DNA of 64,000 bases, from the NCBI GenBank assembly GCA_029204225.1, contig CM055095.1, forward strand, positions 28,836,845-28,900,844, given 5' to 3'. This DNA is from Diphasiastrum complanatum. Taxonomy: Eukaryota > Streptophyta > Lycopodiopsida > Lycopodiales > Lycopodiaceae. The translations under genes and the position numbers were made by a program. Below are positions 47,471 to 61,208 of the stretch, piece after piece (the first letter of the stretch is position 1; every line of letters begins with the position of its first letter). A model generated the notes under the pieces. The model was not told the DNA's origin and searched no databases. It saw only the letters and a list, made by a program, of their open reading frames with translations.

Positions 47471-47569
47471 GCTTGATTTATTTTGTCTCTATATGCTCAA
47501 TGATGCCAATAAATATGAGTCTTTTTCCCATCATCCTCCCCACTTACCAATCCATCGGTTTTTTATAGT

Positions 47570-48070
47570 ATTTATCCTACTTTTGTTTGCTATCTACTTC
47601 ACTGATTTCTAGCGCTATCTATCCACCCACCCTATGTCCTCTATCTATATTGCTTATATGTGTTGCTATTTGCCCTATTTATTTTGGCCGCTATGTACAC
47701 TACTTTTGCTATCGCTATTCACAAGTTTTCTACCATCATCTACCTGGCCTACTCACACTTGTCCGTTACCTACCCTGCTCATTTCCACCTTATCCACCTT
47801 GTCCTCTCTTTGCTCTGCGTACTAATATTATCTCCTTTTTTTGTTGTCTACCATGTCTATTTTGCCCTTTAATGTCCATTTCTCCTATTTATCCCAAATA
47901 CCTTGCTTGTTTCCACCTTATCTACACTGCTCTAAACCACTATCTACCATGTCTACTATTGTTGTTTACCTTTTCCGCTATCTCCTTGCTTCCACTATTA
48001 TCTACTCTTGTTGCCTTTTCTCTTTTCTGTCTCAAGCCTATGTTAATGTCACTGTGCCTTCTACTCCTCC
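47570..48070 (+). repeat. CTATCTACC-type degenerate pyrimidine-rich stretch
   Basis: The words ctatctacc, cctactc and cttatct recur irregularly over 500 bp. The 170-codon open frame here is rich in Leu/Ser/Pro/Tyr without domain structure and is best explained by composition. Confidence 0.55.
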
Positions 48071-48700
48071 TAGGTCGGGTGATGTTCAAACCTAGTTGAA
48101 TGTCATAGTAAAGGTGTTAGCTTCCAAAAATCCATTCCAAAGCTTAAGGTGATGTTTGGAATCTCTGTGTTCCCAACAACGTGCTCCAACCCTATTATTA
48201 TTCCCATTGTCAATCAAACTATTGTTCTTGTTGCTTCTGAAATACATACTACCAATCATCATGGGTCTCTTTTTGGGGATTCCTAGGATAATGTGTTCCT
48301 CTCAATTTTTTCAGATTCCTTAGATGGCAACAACTTATAAAACTAGTTTGCCAAGGTGGAAAGTATCACTTCTATCTCCTTGGAGTGCTACTCACAACGT
48401 TCAGCTTCCAAGAATACACTTAGATGACTTTTCCGCTATACGGTTACGCAAACATTTGATTCGTCTATTGATGTTGCAATGAGTTTACGCATGCATTAAA
48501 CAGTGATATTTAATCCTGTTTGGTTCATTACTTAGTGGGACTCATTTCAATGCTTTCAACACAGGAGCTTCGAACGTATGCACAAATCAGCTTAGAACCT
48601 TTGCATGTTGTAGCAGAGAGAAGCAGGAGGACATACAATAAGGTTAAGATTAAGGATGGAAGATAGATCATTATTTAGCTTGCTGGAAAACATCAATGCA
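48071..48700. other. Unassigned spacer
   Basis: No recognisable gene or repeat. Possibly internal sequence of the adjoining Gypsy element. Confidence 0.3.
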
Positions 48701-48749
48701 TGCACCGTTTGAGCACTTCTTTGTGCTTCAGAGTTGCACTGACTTTAGA

Positions 48750-49480
48750 CGCCAAGAACACTGAAACTTTTCTGATTACAGAAACCAGAAGATGTGCTAA
48801 AAGGTGCGTTGAAGAAACTGAAATTTTTGTAGTGTTTGGGCTATCAATTATACGCCTATTAAACTTTGGAAAACGCTGAAATTGGAGCTGTCAATCGCTG
48901 AAACTGGAGCATTGGAAATTTGCCTTAGAAGAACGCAGATTTATTGAGAAAAGTGCACCATAAAAGCCAGAATGGAGGTTGTTGAAAATCGATAAATAAA
49001 TGCCCAAATCAAGCATGCAATGGAGTGTTGAACCTTGTTGGAAGTGCGCTGGAGATCAGGCTACAGTACACTCTAGAAAATCTGAAAGTGGCGTTGAAAA
49101 CAAGCTGAAAGAAATGGGTTTAAAATGCATCAAATCCATTGGAGACCCCCCTGCTGGAAAAGAGCTGATCCTGGCTACCACAGAGCGCTAAAATTATTGT
49201 CCAAGGTGCGTCCAAAATGATGGTGTAAAATGGTGGCAATCTCCTTCTCAAAGTGCGTTGGAAAACTTGCCAGGAGTGCGCTAGCTGATCTGAATGCCCC
49301 AAGAACGATGGAGGAAGTGCGTTAGAGAACCTGAAGCCTCTGCGCCCCTATAGCTCCCTGAAATAGCTGAAGAATCTCCTCTAGAAGAGCATTGTAGGAG
49401 GCTAGAAAAAGTGCGTGATCCTCCTCCACCCTGACTCCAAATTCGCCTAATTGATAGCACAAGAAGCTGACACACTATAA
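48750..49480 (-). other. Chromovirus leader-like sequence
   Basis: The words gtgcgttgga, gcgctgg and aaactggag recur through this part, similar in style to the leader at 6680-7323. It lies on the PBS side of the LTR at 49508-49860. Non-coding. Confidence 0.4.
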
Positions 49481-49491
49481 GCAAGGATGGC

Positions 49492-49506
49492 TATGGCTCT
49501 ACACCA
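49492..49506 (-). promoter_or_regulatory. PBS-like site
   Basis: The minus strand reads TGGTGTAGAGCCATAG, one gap/change away from the site at 7338-7324, in the same position relative to an LTR end with the same sequence. Confidence 0.5.
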
Positions 49507-49507
49507 T

Positions 49508-49860
49508 TGTTAGGAACAACATAACCACAAGGAAGGCAAAGCTAGTCTGATCCACCCAACCAATGCATCTTCTTATAGAATGCCCCTCCTAGCCCAATGT
49601 GAATTTGCATGCGGTAGGTGGCAGTTGCTATTAACATTCACCGATCATGTTGCATGCATGAGGTTATTGATGCATGAGGAGTCCCGATCCACTGCTGAAT
49701 GGCTCCCAACTGTCATGCATGTGTCTGCATAGGCATTACTGGCTCTCATACCTATTGCATGGTATGCATGCATGCCATTGACTCACACTATTCTCTGCCC
49801 TTCAGTGGTTAGCTGCACCTAGAAGTATTGTTGGGTCGGTACAATTATGGTCTCGTAACG
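49508..49860 (-). mobile_element. Gypsy chromovirus LTR
   Basis: Bounded on the left by a PBS-like site and on the right by a polypurine tract (aaggggcaggg on the minus strand) that directly follows an integrase chromodomain. About 353 bp. Its inner edge matches that of the LTR at 7340-7747. It contains several gcatgcatg runs. Confidence 0.55.
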
Positions 49861-49990
49861 TTCCCTGCCCCTTAAGAGGTGCCTTGGTCTTCTAAGACAA
49901 AAATGCTGCCTTTCTCCCAAGCGACATTCTCAGCTGGCTAATCCTTCCACTTGACCAAATGATATAGGGTATGACGTGTCTGCGTCTCCA
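49861..49990 (-). pseudogene. Gypsy integrase chromodomain end
   Basis: The minus strand reads YHLVKWKD, a stop, then PAENVAWEKGSIF and LEDQGTS, the chromodomain (LVKWKGYP...TWE) and tail that close a chromovirus Gag-Pol, followed by the polypurine tract. The upstream integrase is not recognisable beyond 50000. Confidence 0.7.
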
Positions 49991-50900
49991 CATGGGAATC
50001 ATTGGATGCCTTTGCACATAGACCTTTTTTACATGATTAGGCACACACTCTTCATGCAATTGATCCTACTATTCTTTATCAGTTTCGAAGACTTTGACTT
50101 TAGATCCACCACTAGCTACTACTACCTACTAGTGTTCCTACACTATGTTTTTTGCCATTATGACAATCTCTTTGTGGATTCTCAAGACTAAACCTCATTC
50201 TATCTCGATTATGCAACATAGTTGAATTGACAACCAAAGTCCTGTCTTGTCACATAGTTGAAACTTTATATATTTAGTTGTTGGTAGGTCTTTCCAAATG
50301 GAAGGATGATACTATAGATATACATTTCCTTATGTAGTTTTATTTGTTCTCGAGTTTAACTTTTATTTTATCACCCACAGTGAGGACCAAGACATTTCTT
50401 TTGGTAATTTTCTCGTGTCCACATCAAGGGCAATGATTTGTTTTGTAGTAGGGAATTGTGTGGATGGACAATAAATTTAGGCCTTTTTACAACACATTTG
50501 GGCATTATTTGAGCCTCTAGTTAGCATTTGGGGCACTTGTAGATGGGTACACATTTTACTTCCATAATACCCTTTGTCCTCCTTATTTCATATTTGAGTA
50601 ACTTGGTTTGGTTTCTAGGAATACTATAAAAGTAGATGATAGAGACATTCCATTCGTTGGCTAGTTTATGATTTGGATACCTCTAGTTCTTTGTAACAGG
50701 CTCACAAATCTTCCTTGTTGGGGATCAACTATTGCATGTATTCATGTTTCATTAGTTTCTAGATCTGTCATGATCACCTTATATTGTCTTTTATGCTTCA
50801 TGAAATGCCAATATTTGTGATTCGGTTCATAACACTTTTAGTTCAATGGTGGGGGTAGTCTCTTGGAATACCTTATCCCATGTAAGGTGTACTCATAGTC
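49991..50900. other. Unassigned sequence with a repeated element end at 50500
   Basis: Contains the copy of the 47385-47470 repeat at 50500-50560. No coding region I can identify. Confidence 0.35.
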
Positions 50901-51275
50901 ATTACTTTTCAATACTGTATTTTATAGTAATCGGGACTTGACCGACAATTGATATATCTATGGGGCACTCGTCCCGTAACCTGCTACTTGGATTAGCTGG
51001 GTAGCCACAATGATGGGAAATTAGCTAGTATAGTAAATTTTACATCTTTTGCTATGCTCAGGGGCTTGTCCTGGTCAATAGTTATGGCCATACTAGGCCT
51101 AATTAGTTGGATAGGTGTTGATTTAGCAAGATGACACTTGTTAAGCCCATGTAGTTTATATGCACAATGTTTTTTTGTCGTTCATTAACTTTTGTTGTGT
51201 CATCTTCGAGAGCATGAGGTGCTTCATCTATGGTGATTGTGTGATTTGCATACTGCACTAGATCCTTAATAATTC
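50900..51275 (+). mobile_element. LTR C, left copy
   Basis: The segments ggcactcgtcccgtaacctg, ctacttggattag, tatgctcagg, cttgttaagcccatg and gagcatgaggtgctt match, in the same order, the sequence at about 60885-61200. The right end (attcaaca) is followed directly by a PBS, so this is a 5' LTR in plus orientation. The left end is not fixed. Confidence 0.75.
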
Positions 51276-51276
51276 A

Positions 51277-51288
51277 ACACGGTATCAG
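51277..51288 (+). promoter_or_regulatory. Primer-binding site of the LTR C element
   Basis: cggtatcagagt follows the LTR edge and keeps GGTATCAGAG of the initiator-Met PBS. Confidence 0.65.
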
Positions 51289-51289
51289 A

Positions 51290-52190
51290 GTGGTAGGGTG
51301 TGGCAGGCATGCACGATTCAGTGGAGCTATCGGTGAGCGTCTTTCACCAAGAAAACTAGCACGGAAGAGTCTCAGGAGAAGGACTCCATACAGGGCATAG
51401 GCAGTCCGGATTGCAAGCGACAACAAAGTTTTTTTGATTTGATTCTTAGGGAAGAGATCTACAAGAGAATTCTTGGAAGAATTCTAAAAAATTGCTCAAG
51501 AATGGTGTATTGCTTCGGAAAGTGGTTATGACAAAAAGCTGGCTAAAACTCTCTCAGTATCCTGTCATTTACTGAGCGGAGTAGATCAAAAGGTAGAGTA
51601 GAGTAGTGGAGTCTCATAGCGGAGAAGATTTGGCAATCCATTTCTAGTGGAAGGAGAAAGGAGCAGTTCAGGGAACTAGTTAAGGTGGCCTAGTTTTTCA
51701 AAAGAACGGAAATGCATGGATTTTTCTCCGTAGGTGACGAAATTGGGAACTATAAATTGCTACCCAGGGTCGTTCTACTAAGGAAAAGCAAATGGCAGAA
51801 GGATTGGGTCAGCCATGAAGCAGTAGAAGAGCAATTTCATTCTCTGATATGGTGAAAAAATGTGCCAGGGTTTACAGTTGGAGAATTGAAGATATTTCTC
51901 TGTAGGACATCATTTTCAAAAAAGCACAGAGGAGGGTGCCCTGGAAGTGCGACCTTGCCTGCAAACAGTTGTGGGCAGCCATGGATTGGCCTGGAAGCAT
52001 GAATCAACATTAATTATAGCCATAGTTGAAATCCAAGGGAGAAAGGAGAAGAGAGATGGGATAACGACTAGCGTGCATTGAAGAAGGTTGGACACGTTGT
52101 GTATGGAAGGCTACCGCAGCTGTAGGAGTTTCTTTTGATGCATAGGCAGTTTTTTGATCGTTGGATATTACACATTCACATTATATAGGA
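51290..52190 (+). other. Non-coding internal region of the LTR C element, left part
   Basis: No gag, protease or RT motif is readable in any frame. Rich in short purine-rich stretches such as ggagaaggag. Consistent with a leader or with a non-autonomous internal domain. Confidence 0.4.
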
Positions 52191-52199
52191 GCATGCTCC

Positions 52200-52392
52200 A
52201 AAATCGATCAATGGCCAAGATGAAGAGCTCGGTTGTGTCTGTCTATGTAATCGACCCTATTGATTTTGATGATTTCGAAGTCATAATCAAGTAGAATCTG
52301 TCGAGTCGCTCGACTAACCATCCTGATTCTATTCGATAGGTGTAGCACATGCCCCGAGGAGCTCATTTTCTTCCAAAAAAGTATTTCCAACA
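52200..52392 (+). mobile_element. Family A Copia 5' LTR end
   Basis: It shares gtctatgtaatcga, attttgatgatttcgaagt and ataatcaagtagaat with 8870-8930 and ends in ccaaca next to a perfect PBS. Only the 3' part of the LTR is recognisable. Confidence 0.6.
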
Positions 52393-52405
52393 TGGTATCA
52401 GAGCC
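52393..52405 (+). promoter_or_regulatory. Primer-binding site, initiator-Met tRNA type
   Basis: tggtatcagagcc, exact match. It lies 175 bases before the family A gag ATG at 52581. Confidence 0.8.
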
Positions 52406-52580
52406 TCTGGTTATCTGATCCCGATATCTGATCTCAAATGCTTGATATCAGAAGCTTCCTACAGAACGTGATTCTATCGACTGATAGAATAATCGTCTTT
52501 TTGTTATGATATATAGCATTAGTTTTTCTTTCAATCTTAAGTCATTGATAGTTATCACTATCGCATAGACTAAGTTCCAC

Positions 52581-52820
52581 ATGGATTCTCAAGGTAAGAC
52601 TGGTCTCATCGTAGACAAGTTCGATGGATCCAACTATCATCTATGTAAATTTAAGATGAAAACGGTGCTAATGGCCAAATAGTTGTATGATGTTGTCACA
52701 TGTGTCGAAGTCAGACCCGATGGAGACGACACAACAATCTCCTGGTGGAAGCTAAAGGATGGCAAAGCCTTCCTGTTGATCATCCTCAACATTTTAGATA
52801 CACAAATCGGCAACATATGG
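52581..52820 (+). pseudogene. Family A Copia gag N-terminal fragment
   Basis: The frame from ATG 52581 reads DSQGKTGLIVDKFDGSNYHL, FKMKTVLMAK, a TAG, then LYDVVTCVEV and KAFLLIILNILDTQIGNI, parallel to the minus-strand gag at 41421. It stops abruptly near 52820. The rest of the element is missing. Confidence 0.88.
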
Positions 52821-54829
<2,009 letters not shown>

Positions 54830-54887
54830 CTAGGTTGAGAAAGGCCTTGGGGGCTTGAGCGCTTATCCAAAGCTATTCTATCCCAAC

Positions 54888-54890
<3 letters not shown>

Positions 54891-54923
<33 letters not shown>
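54891..54923. repeat. (GA)16 microsatellite
   Basis: A second GA run separated from the first by 66 bp of ordinary sequence. Confidence 0.98.
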
Positions 54924-54932
<9 letters not shown>

Positions 54933-55379
54933 GAGTTTTATTAAGAAGAGAATGGAAGATGATACAATACAAAGGAAATGGCTCCCTCTTATAGATTTTA
55001 GAGGTGAGCCTCCTTCACTCTCATTGGCCATTTCATTGGGGCACGGACTTTAATCCAAGCCTTTAAAATAAACACAACTTAAATCTATCGGTTCTAAGAA
55101 AGCACATGGGCACTCACATGATTCATGTGAGTTTTAAGTTGGGCCCTTTTAGCTTTTTTATTTGCAACTTGACTTAGGGCCTCTAATGTCATTTTAGAGT
55201 TTTAAGCCCCTAGTCTCTTATTCCTAGGAATTACAACTTGTTACTTGTGCTCATTGGGTTGGGCTTACACGTGCAGGATGCCAGTGCCCTCGCACTTATT
55301 ATCCTACTTACAATGTACTATGGCGGGGCCCACTAGGTAAGGCTTGGCCAACAATATTTTAAGTGGTGAGACCAATACC
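54924..55379. other. Unassigned sequence after the GA tracts
   Basis: Contains ggctccctcttatagatttta and a pair of catgattcatg words. Possibly LTR material (minus orientation), but no partner is found. Confidence 0.3.
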
Positions 55380-56275
55380 CACAACATGCATGACTATGCC
55401 TATCAAATTTGAACCATACTATCGTGACAAGAGTCACATTTGATTCTATTTAATTCTGATTTTAAGATCATCAAAATCTCTAAGATTGATTACGTAGACA
55501 AACATAAACAGAGTAGAAGTATTGATATTATGCACAATGTTCATCTAAAACTATAAGAGAACGAAAAAAGATAACAATTGATCAAAAAAGCATACCTTCA
55601 TTCCGACATGATATTGAACGCAATAAGACTGTAGGATCATATTCAATAAATAGGATGTACAAGTTAAATGAAGTACAAGCACGATGCAATTGCGTACTCA
55701 TAAACAATTTTGAATACTGATCGTCTCTGTTTGATACACTTCCACATATAAGTAGTGAAATGCTGCTAACAATACTCTATCATAAATTGAGTTCTTGAAT
55801 ATTGACTTGATTGATTGATTGACTCTCTGACCTACCTTAGCTTGAGAAAATGATCAGCTATTTATACGATTTAGGGATGTTGCATGGGCTTATCCAGTTG
55901 ACGATTGACGACACCCGTTTAGCCATGTTGCAATTGGCACTTAGTCACGTAAACAATCATTACGAGTGAAGGTTCATAAGCAAGTGTAAAAGCTCGTAAG
56001 TAGTCGAAAGACGTAGGCCCGTAAAAGATCGTGGCTTGTTAGGCCAACATAAGTGGCCATAAGTATATGTAAGAGCTCATAGCCACACTTGAGAGGTCGT
56101 AAGTAGTTGCTCAATAATTATTTGTTGATATTGTTATTGATTCGTTATCGACCTGACTGTTAATTTTTTCCTTGTATCTCTGTAGATTGTGCAATAATGT
56201 GAGTAAAACTGCAGAATATGGATAAATGAATTGTAGATTAAAAATTGGATAGAGTGATAAGGTTTATAAGCCAAT
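55380..56275 (-). mobile_element. Family A Copia 3' LTR of copy D
   Basis: It shares a roughly 270-bp stretch (55590-55860: aacgcaataagactgtagga, gcgtactcataaacaatttt, gaaatgctgctaaca, attgagttcttgaat) with 58545-58815 in the same orientation. The polypurine tract (minus strand, G10 run at 56276-56286) precedes it on the RNase H side. Confidence 0.75.
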
Positions 56276-56289
56276 CCCCCCCCCCTACC

Positions 56290-58500
56290 GTCATGTCTTG
56301 CGTTCGACAATACTCCAAACTTATCTCTTTGTTGAGAACTTTGATTCTGACATAGTGATCCTTAATATCAATGTGCTTACTCTTGTAATGAAATCTAAGG
56401 TTGGCTGGTAAAGCAATAGCACTCTAATTATCACAAAATATAATTGATGATTATATTGTTTCAGACAAACGTCCGATAGTAAATTTTTTAATCACACTGC
56501 TTCACTTGTCGCTTGTGAGACAACAATATGCTCCGATTCAATCGAAGAAAGAGCTATTAAGGTTTGCTTGTGATTGTTCCATGATATTGAACCGTTGTTG
56601 AGGAAAAATGTAAATCCAGATGTGGATTTACGTGTGTCTGCATCTCTTGCCCAACTTGCGTCTAAATAACCACTGAGTATGTTGAGTTTGTCATTGTCAA
56701 CTACTCCATAATAAATGCATTGATCCATAGTAGCTCTAATATTTCTCATAACTCTAATAAGAGTACTCCAATGTGTAATATCCAGATTAGCCATGTATTG
56801 GCTTAAGGAACTGACTGCAAAAGCTATGTTTGGTTTGGTGCAGATCATTGTGTACATGAGAGAAGCTATAATTGAATGATATGGATACTCTCGCATCTAC
56901 TCCTCTTCTTTTGTTTGAGAACATTGGTCCTTTTACAATTTGAGTCCTAGGTCCATTGATGAGTGAGCTAACTTGTAATTCATCAGATTATATCTTATTA
57001 GCATATTATAAATGTATCTCTATTGAGTGATGTCAATGAACCTTTGCTCTCTATCTCTGTGAATTTAAATACCGAGACAATAATGAGCTCTGCCCAAATC
57101 TGTCATGTCAAATTCTGAGGAGGACATCTCCTTTCGCATCTTTTATCAGATCAACATTGTCGTTGAATAGTAGTGTGTCATCCACATACAAGGTAATAAC
57201 AATAAAAGAATGTCGTAATGACTTGAAGTAGAATTCAAATTTGAAGTGCTTGGGTTATAACCATGTTCGATAAGGAAAGTGTTCATTTGGAACCAAGCTC
57301 TAGAAGATTGCTTCAAGTCATAAAATGCTTTATGGAGTTTTCATACATGATTCTCTTCATTGTCAAATAGATAACCTTCGAGCTGGGTCATGTAGACATC
57401 CTCTTCGATAACTCCATTCAGATAGGTTGTCTATACGTCCATCTGATGTACCTTTAGATTGGTTGTAACAACATATAATAGAATTGTCTTGATTGAAGAA
57501 TGCTTGACTACAGGATTAAAAGTCTCATTGTAGTTGATATTGGGACTATGAGAAAATCCCAATGCTACAAATCGAGCTTTTCTTCGATTAATACTTGCAT
57601 CTGCTTTGTATTTGATTTTGAGCATTCATTTACAATAAACTACATTTTTGTTGTCAGGCAATTTGACAATAGTCCATGTCTGTTTCTTGATTAGAGAAAA
57701 ATACTCTCTATCCATTGCTTCTGTCCAAAGATTGGAGTCCGATTGACCGAGTGCTTCTTCGATAGTCGTTTGCTCTCTAATGAGATAACAAGTAGATTCG
57801 TCAATGTACCTTATAGGTGGTCTGTGATCTCTTGACAATTTTTTGGGAGATGGCTGAGGTTGAATTGTCTTGTCATTGATTCTATTGTTGTTGAGCTACG
57901 ACGTCTTTTTTTGATTCACTATTGATAAGTTGTTCGTCTCTTGTTGCAAGTCTACTAGACTAAGGTGAATAAGGAGTAATAAATTGTTGCTCAATGCCTT
58001 CACTAAGATAATACTCCTTGAATTCGGTTGAGATGTATTCTCTGTCGTTATATGACTTAAGTGCCCTGATTCTATTACTAGTTACGAGCTTTATGAAATA
58101 AATAGTTGTTCTTCTCAAAAATTCATTGATAAAAGAAATAAAGTACTTTGTAGCAACCAAAGATAAGGTTTACATCGGGCCACATATGTCTGAATGAACA
58201 ACATCTAACACATCTTTTTCTATATGCTTATGATTTGCCCCAAAATGAATCATAGTCTGCTTTCCAACAATGCAACTCTGATAGACTGAGAACTCAATTC
58301 TCTTATTTGGATAATCGAGATCAAGTACAAGAGTTGTCTTCAAGACTTGACTTGTGTCAGAATAACAATGACTCAATCTATATAAGTATCTATGCCTTTT
58401 TGTCGAGTGCAAGATTCTTATTCGTCCTTTCGCAATTTTGCATTGATCAGATTCAAACTCTAGCCTATGACTTAAATCAGTAATTTTGTTGATTGATAGC
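56290..58500 (-). pseudogene. Family A Copia copy D: INT-RT-RNase H, no gag
   Basis: Leftward order: integrase finger scrap and DVVHSDICGPM (58412-58170), integrase core FISFINEFLRRTTIYF and EFKEYYLSEGIEQQF (58160-57960), RT start LGQSDSNLWTEAMDREYF and KKQTWTIVKLPDNKN (57838-57626), RT ARFVALGFSHSPNINYNETF (57625-57431), a YVDD-like LYVDDTLLF near 57190, and RNase H YHSIIASLMYTMICTKP, LSGYLDASWARD and SSIESEHIVVSQATSEAV (56896-56492). Stops and shifts separate the blocks. Directly beyond 58500 comes LTR sequence, so gag, protease and PBS have been deleted. Confidence 0.85.
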
Positions 58501-58529
58501 AGATTTGTGGAAAGTTTAGGTACATATAG

Positions 58530-58815
58530 TGATCAGAAAAGCATACATTCATTTTGAAATGATACTAAACGCAATAAAACTATAAGATTGTATTTAGTAA
58601 GTAGCATGTATAAATCAGAGAAAATACAAGCACAATACTATAGTGGATGCAACCGCGTGCTCGTAAACAATTCTAAATGTTAATCGTCTTTGTCTCATAC
58701 ACTTCCGCTAATAAGCTGCAGTGAAATGCTGCTAACATAGCTTTGTCATAAATTGAGTTCTTGAATCAATTGACTTGATTGATTATTTGACTCTATGACC
58801 TACCTCAGGTTGAAA
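58530..58815 (-). mobile_element. Family A Copia 5' LTR remnant of copy D
   Basis: A direct repeat of part of 55380-56275, about 2.9 kb away and flanking the coding region, as expected for an LTR pair. It ends near 58815 after gaaaaaatgattggttcag. Confidence 0.7.
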
Positions 58816-60792
58816 AAATGATTGGTTCAGATTCTCCAAGTGGTCAGAAAAGGAGGAGATATTAAGGAAGGCACTTGGAGCCACATACCTCATGAGTACG
58901 ATCAAGTTGGGAGACATTGGTCTCAAGGTCCCATGAGCAATGACTCATGTATAGGCTTGTGTTGGCATGATGTCATGTGACACATAGCCAGGCAGAGTGA
59001 GTATATGCTAGGAGCTAGTAGAAGTGGGTGATGCTTTGGATAACATGATGATAATTAGGAGCGAAGACATTAGGGGAACAATTAGGGAGATGCTATGATT
59101 GCTCAAGTTTGGTGCATCATTGGATGCATAGATGATGCTCTTCTATTTGTTGGTGCTTTATCTTTTGGTGATGACGTTTGGATAGGTTGGACCTACATGG
59201 ATGTAGGTGATGTGGATTGTATCATGAGAGATGTTACAGATCTTGATGGCATGGATTACATGATAGACCTAGTATGTCTTGTGGTTGTGAGCCAACATGG
59301 AATGAGATGGCTACTCAAAGAGTAACAACTGATACTTTGGTGAGTACTCAGGTAAGGTGCATGATTATATGGATGGTTGGTGATCTCCAATTTCACATGA
59401 CATGTATGCTTTTATCCATCATTCTTTGATAAGCAAGATGCAGTTTGCTGGTTAGATCCAGTTAGAGTCTAGTTGCGATGCCAGTGGACAGATTCTTGGG
59501 GTGATATTAGTGGGTAATGGATACTTGTTGGAAATCAGATAGTACAAGGGGACAAGATTCTGATGGAGCTATCCTACTTGATATGCTATGGATTGTGAGT
59601 GAGTTGTCATCACCATGGTGGATTTTATACGCATTTGCTTTGGTTTGGATTGCATGATGCATGTTGGTGAGACAAGTTTCTTGCTATGAAACATAGAATT
59701 GGTCAAATTAGAGTTGACAATGTCAAGTATGAGAAGGTTGAATTTGCATGGGATGCAAGATTGACATACCTACATTGGTATCTATGAGAGATTGGAAAGC
59801 TATGCAGGTATAGCTTATGATGAGGTTTTGTGTACATTCATTCATTGAGTCCTTTGTTTGTGCTTGGTGCATGGAGAATGGATGGGGAATTAGCTTATTG
59901 GATTTGCAAGGCAAGATGTCAAGACAAAGCGACCTGGTGAGGGGGCTTTGTAGGAGATAGATAAAAGATGAGGTTTGGAGTTTTTTTTGATCGAGATGGT
60001 GGATTGTGGATGATGTATGGCGACATTAGTTGGATATGTTTAGACGTGAGGACATCTTTGTTACAGATGCATGCCATGATCGAGGCCCTGATTTGGAGAT
60101 TAGTGGTGTAACAGTGGATCTACAGGTGACATAGGTGCTGGTCTGACATGATACCACTTTTGGGTAGGCCTTGTTCATGTATTTGATGCTTTCATTTGTG
60201 TTGGTTTGTATGGATGCGTGTGCTTGCATGCTATCTTGGCATGTCGGTCTAGATCAGAGTTTGAGACTTGTTGATTATGCATATGCTACGTCAAAAGGAA
60301 AGTAATCATTTGGTATGCTTAGTGACTTGTTGATTATGTCTACTAGTTGTTTATCTGGTGAGGGTATAGTTTAATGGTGGCAATAAGATTTCCTCATGTT
60401 CAGCCTCAATCGCTCATTGATGTCAACTTTACATGTCTGTGTTGTAAATTCTTGATAGGATGTTAGCCTAGCTAGATGGAGGATGATAGTCTCATGGTGG
60501 TAGTGGGATTTTCTAGTTTGAGCCATGTCGCTCATATTGTCTGCTTGTGTGCAAGTCAGATTGGAAACAGTCAGATGGTTAAGAGTGTGGTTGACTCTTT
60601 ATGTGAGCATTGTGTTTGCATGATACTTTATGTTGTCAAACTTGAACTTGAGCATGTATGTCAAGTGGTTTGTTGGTGTGCTTGAGTGTGAGTCAAGTAT
60701 ATAGTAACGGGAAAATGCATAATATGTTTTGGACACTCCAGATATTGCTATAGATCTTTTGCACTCTTATCAGATTTGAGCTTAAGGGAGAG
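58816..60792 (+). other. Non-coding internal region of the LTR C element, right part
   Basis: T/G-rich sequence without a recognisable protein; frames such as 59095-59325 have no motif. A loose duplication of about 115 bp is seen: 60365-60445 and 60480-60560 share atagtttaatggtgg/atagtctcatggtgg and tcgctcat. Confidence 0.4.
60783..60792 (+). promoter_or_regulatory. Polypurine tract of the LTR C element
   Basis: aagggagag directly precedes tgttag, the expected TG start of a 3' LTR. Confidence 0.6.
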
Positions 60793-61208
60793 TGTTAGAA
60801 ATTTGACTGACTATAGATAAGCTTCAAATGTGATACTGTAAGTATTGTGCAATTAATTAGATTATATTGTATTTGGTAGTGACCGGGACCCGCAATAGAT
60901 ATATTTGTCGGGCACTCATCTCGTAATTGGCTACTTGGATTAGTCAATGATATGAAATTAATCTTTATAGTTTTTTTTACGGCTTTTGCAATGCTCAGGC
61001 TGGGTTTGTCAGTAGCTAGGGCCCATACTGGGCCTAATCAGTTGGACAAGTGCTGATTTAGCTAGACAACACTTGTTAAGCCCATGCAATTTTTGGGTTT
61101 TTGGTATATGTACAATGTTTTTTTTGTTATTCATTAATTTGTTGTGCCACCTTTGAGAGCTTGAGGTGCTTGAGCTATGATTATTGTGTTTGTGATCTGC
61201 GTATTGCA
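60793..61208 (+). mobile_element. LTR C, right copy, truncated
   Basis: Starts TGTTAGAAATT after the polypurine tract and matches 50900-51275 through gtattgcat/gcatactgca at about 61208. The last part of the LTR is missing because another LTR begins there. Confidence 0.75.

Noticed and set aside
47587-48099. 170-codon open frame that looks like a hydrophobic membrane protein
   Set aside because: Composition follows degenerate pyrimidine-rich words (ctatctacc); overlapping frames are equally open and hydrophobic, and there is no domain or upstream promoter signal.
59095-59325. 76-codon acidic open frame
   Set aside because: Lies in T/G-rich non-coding internal DNA of the LTR C element and shows no motif; low-complexity Asp/Gly/Met content follows from gatg words.
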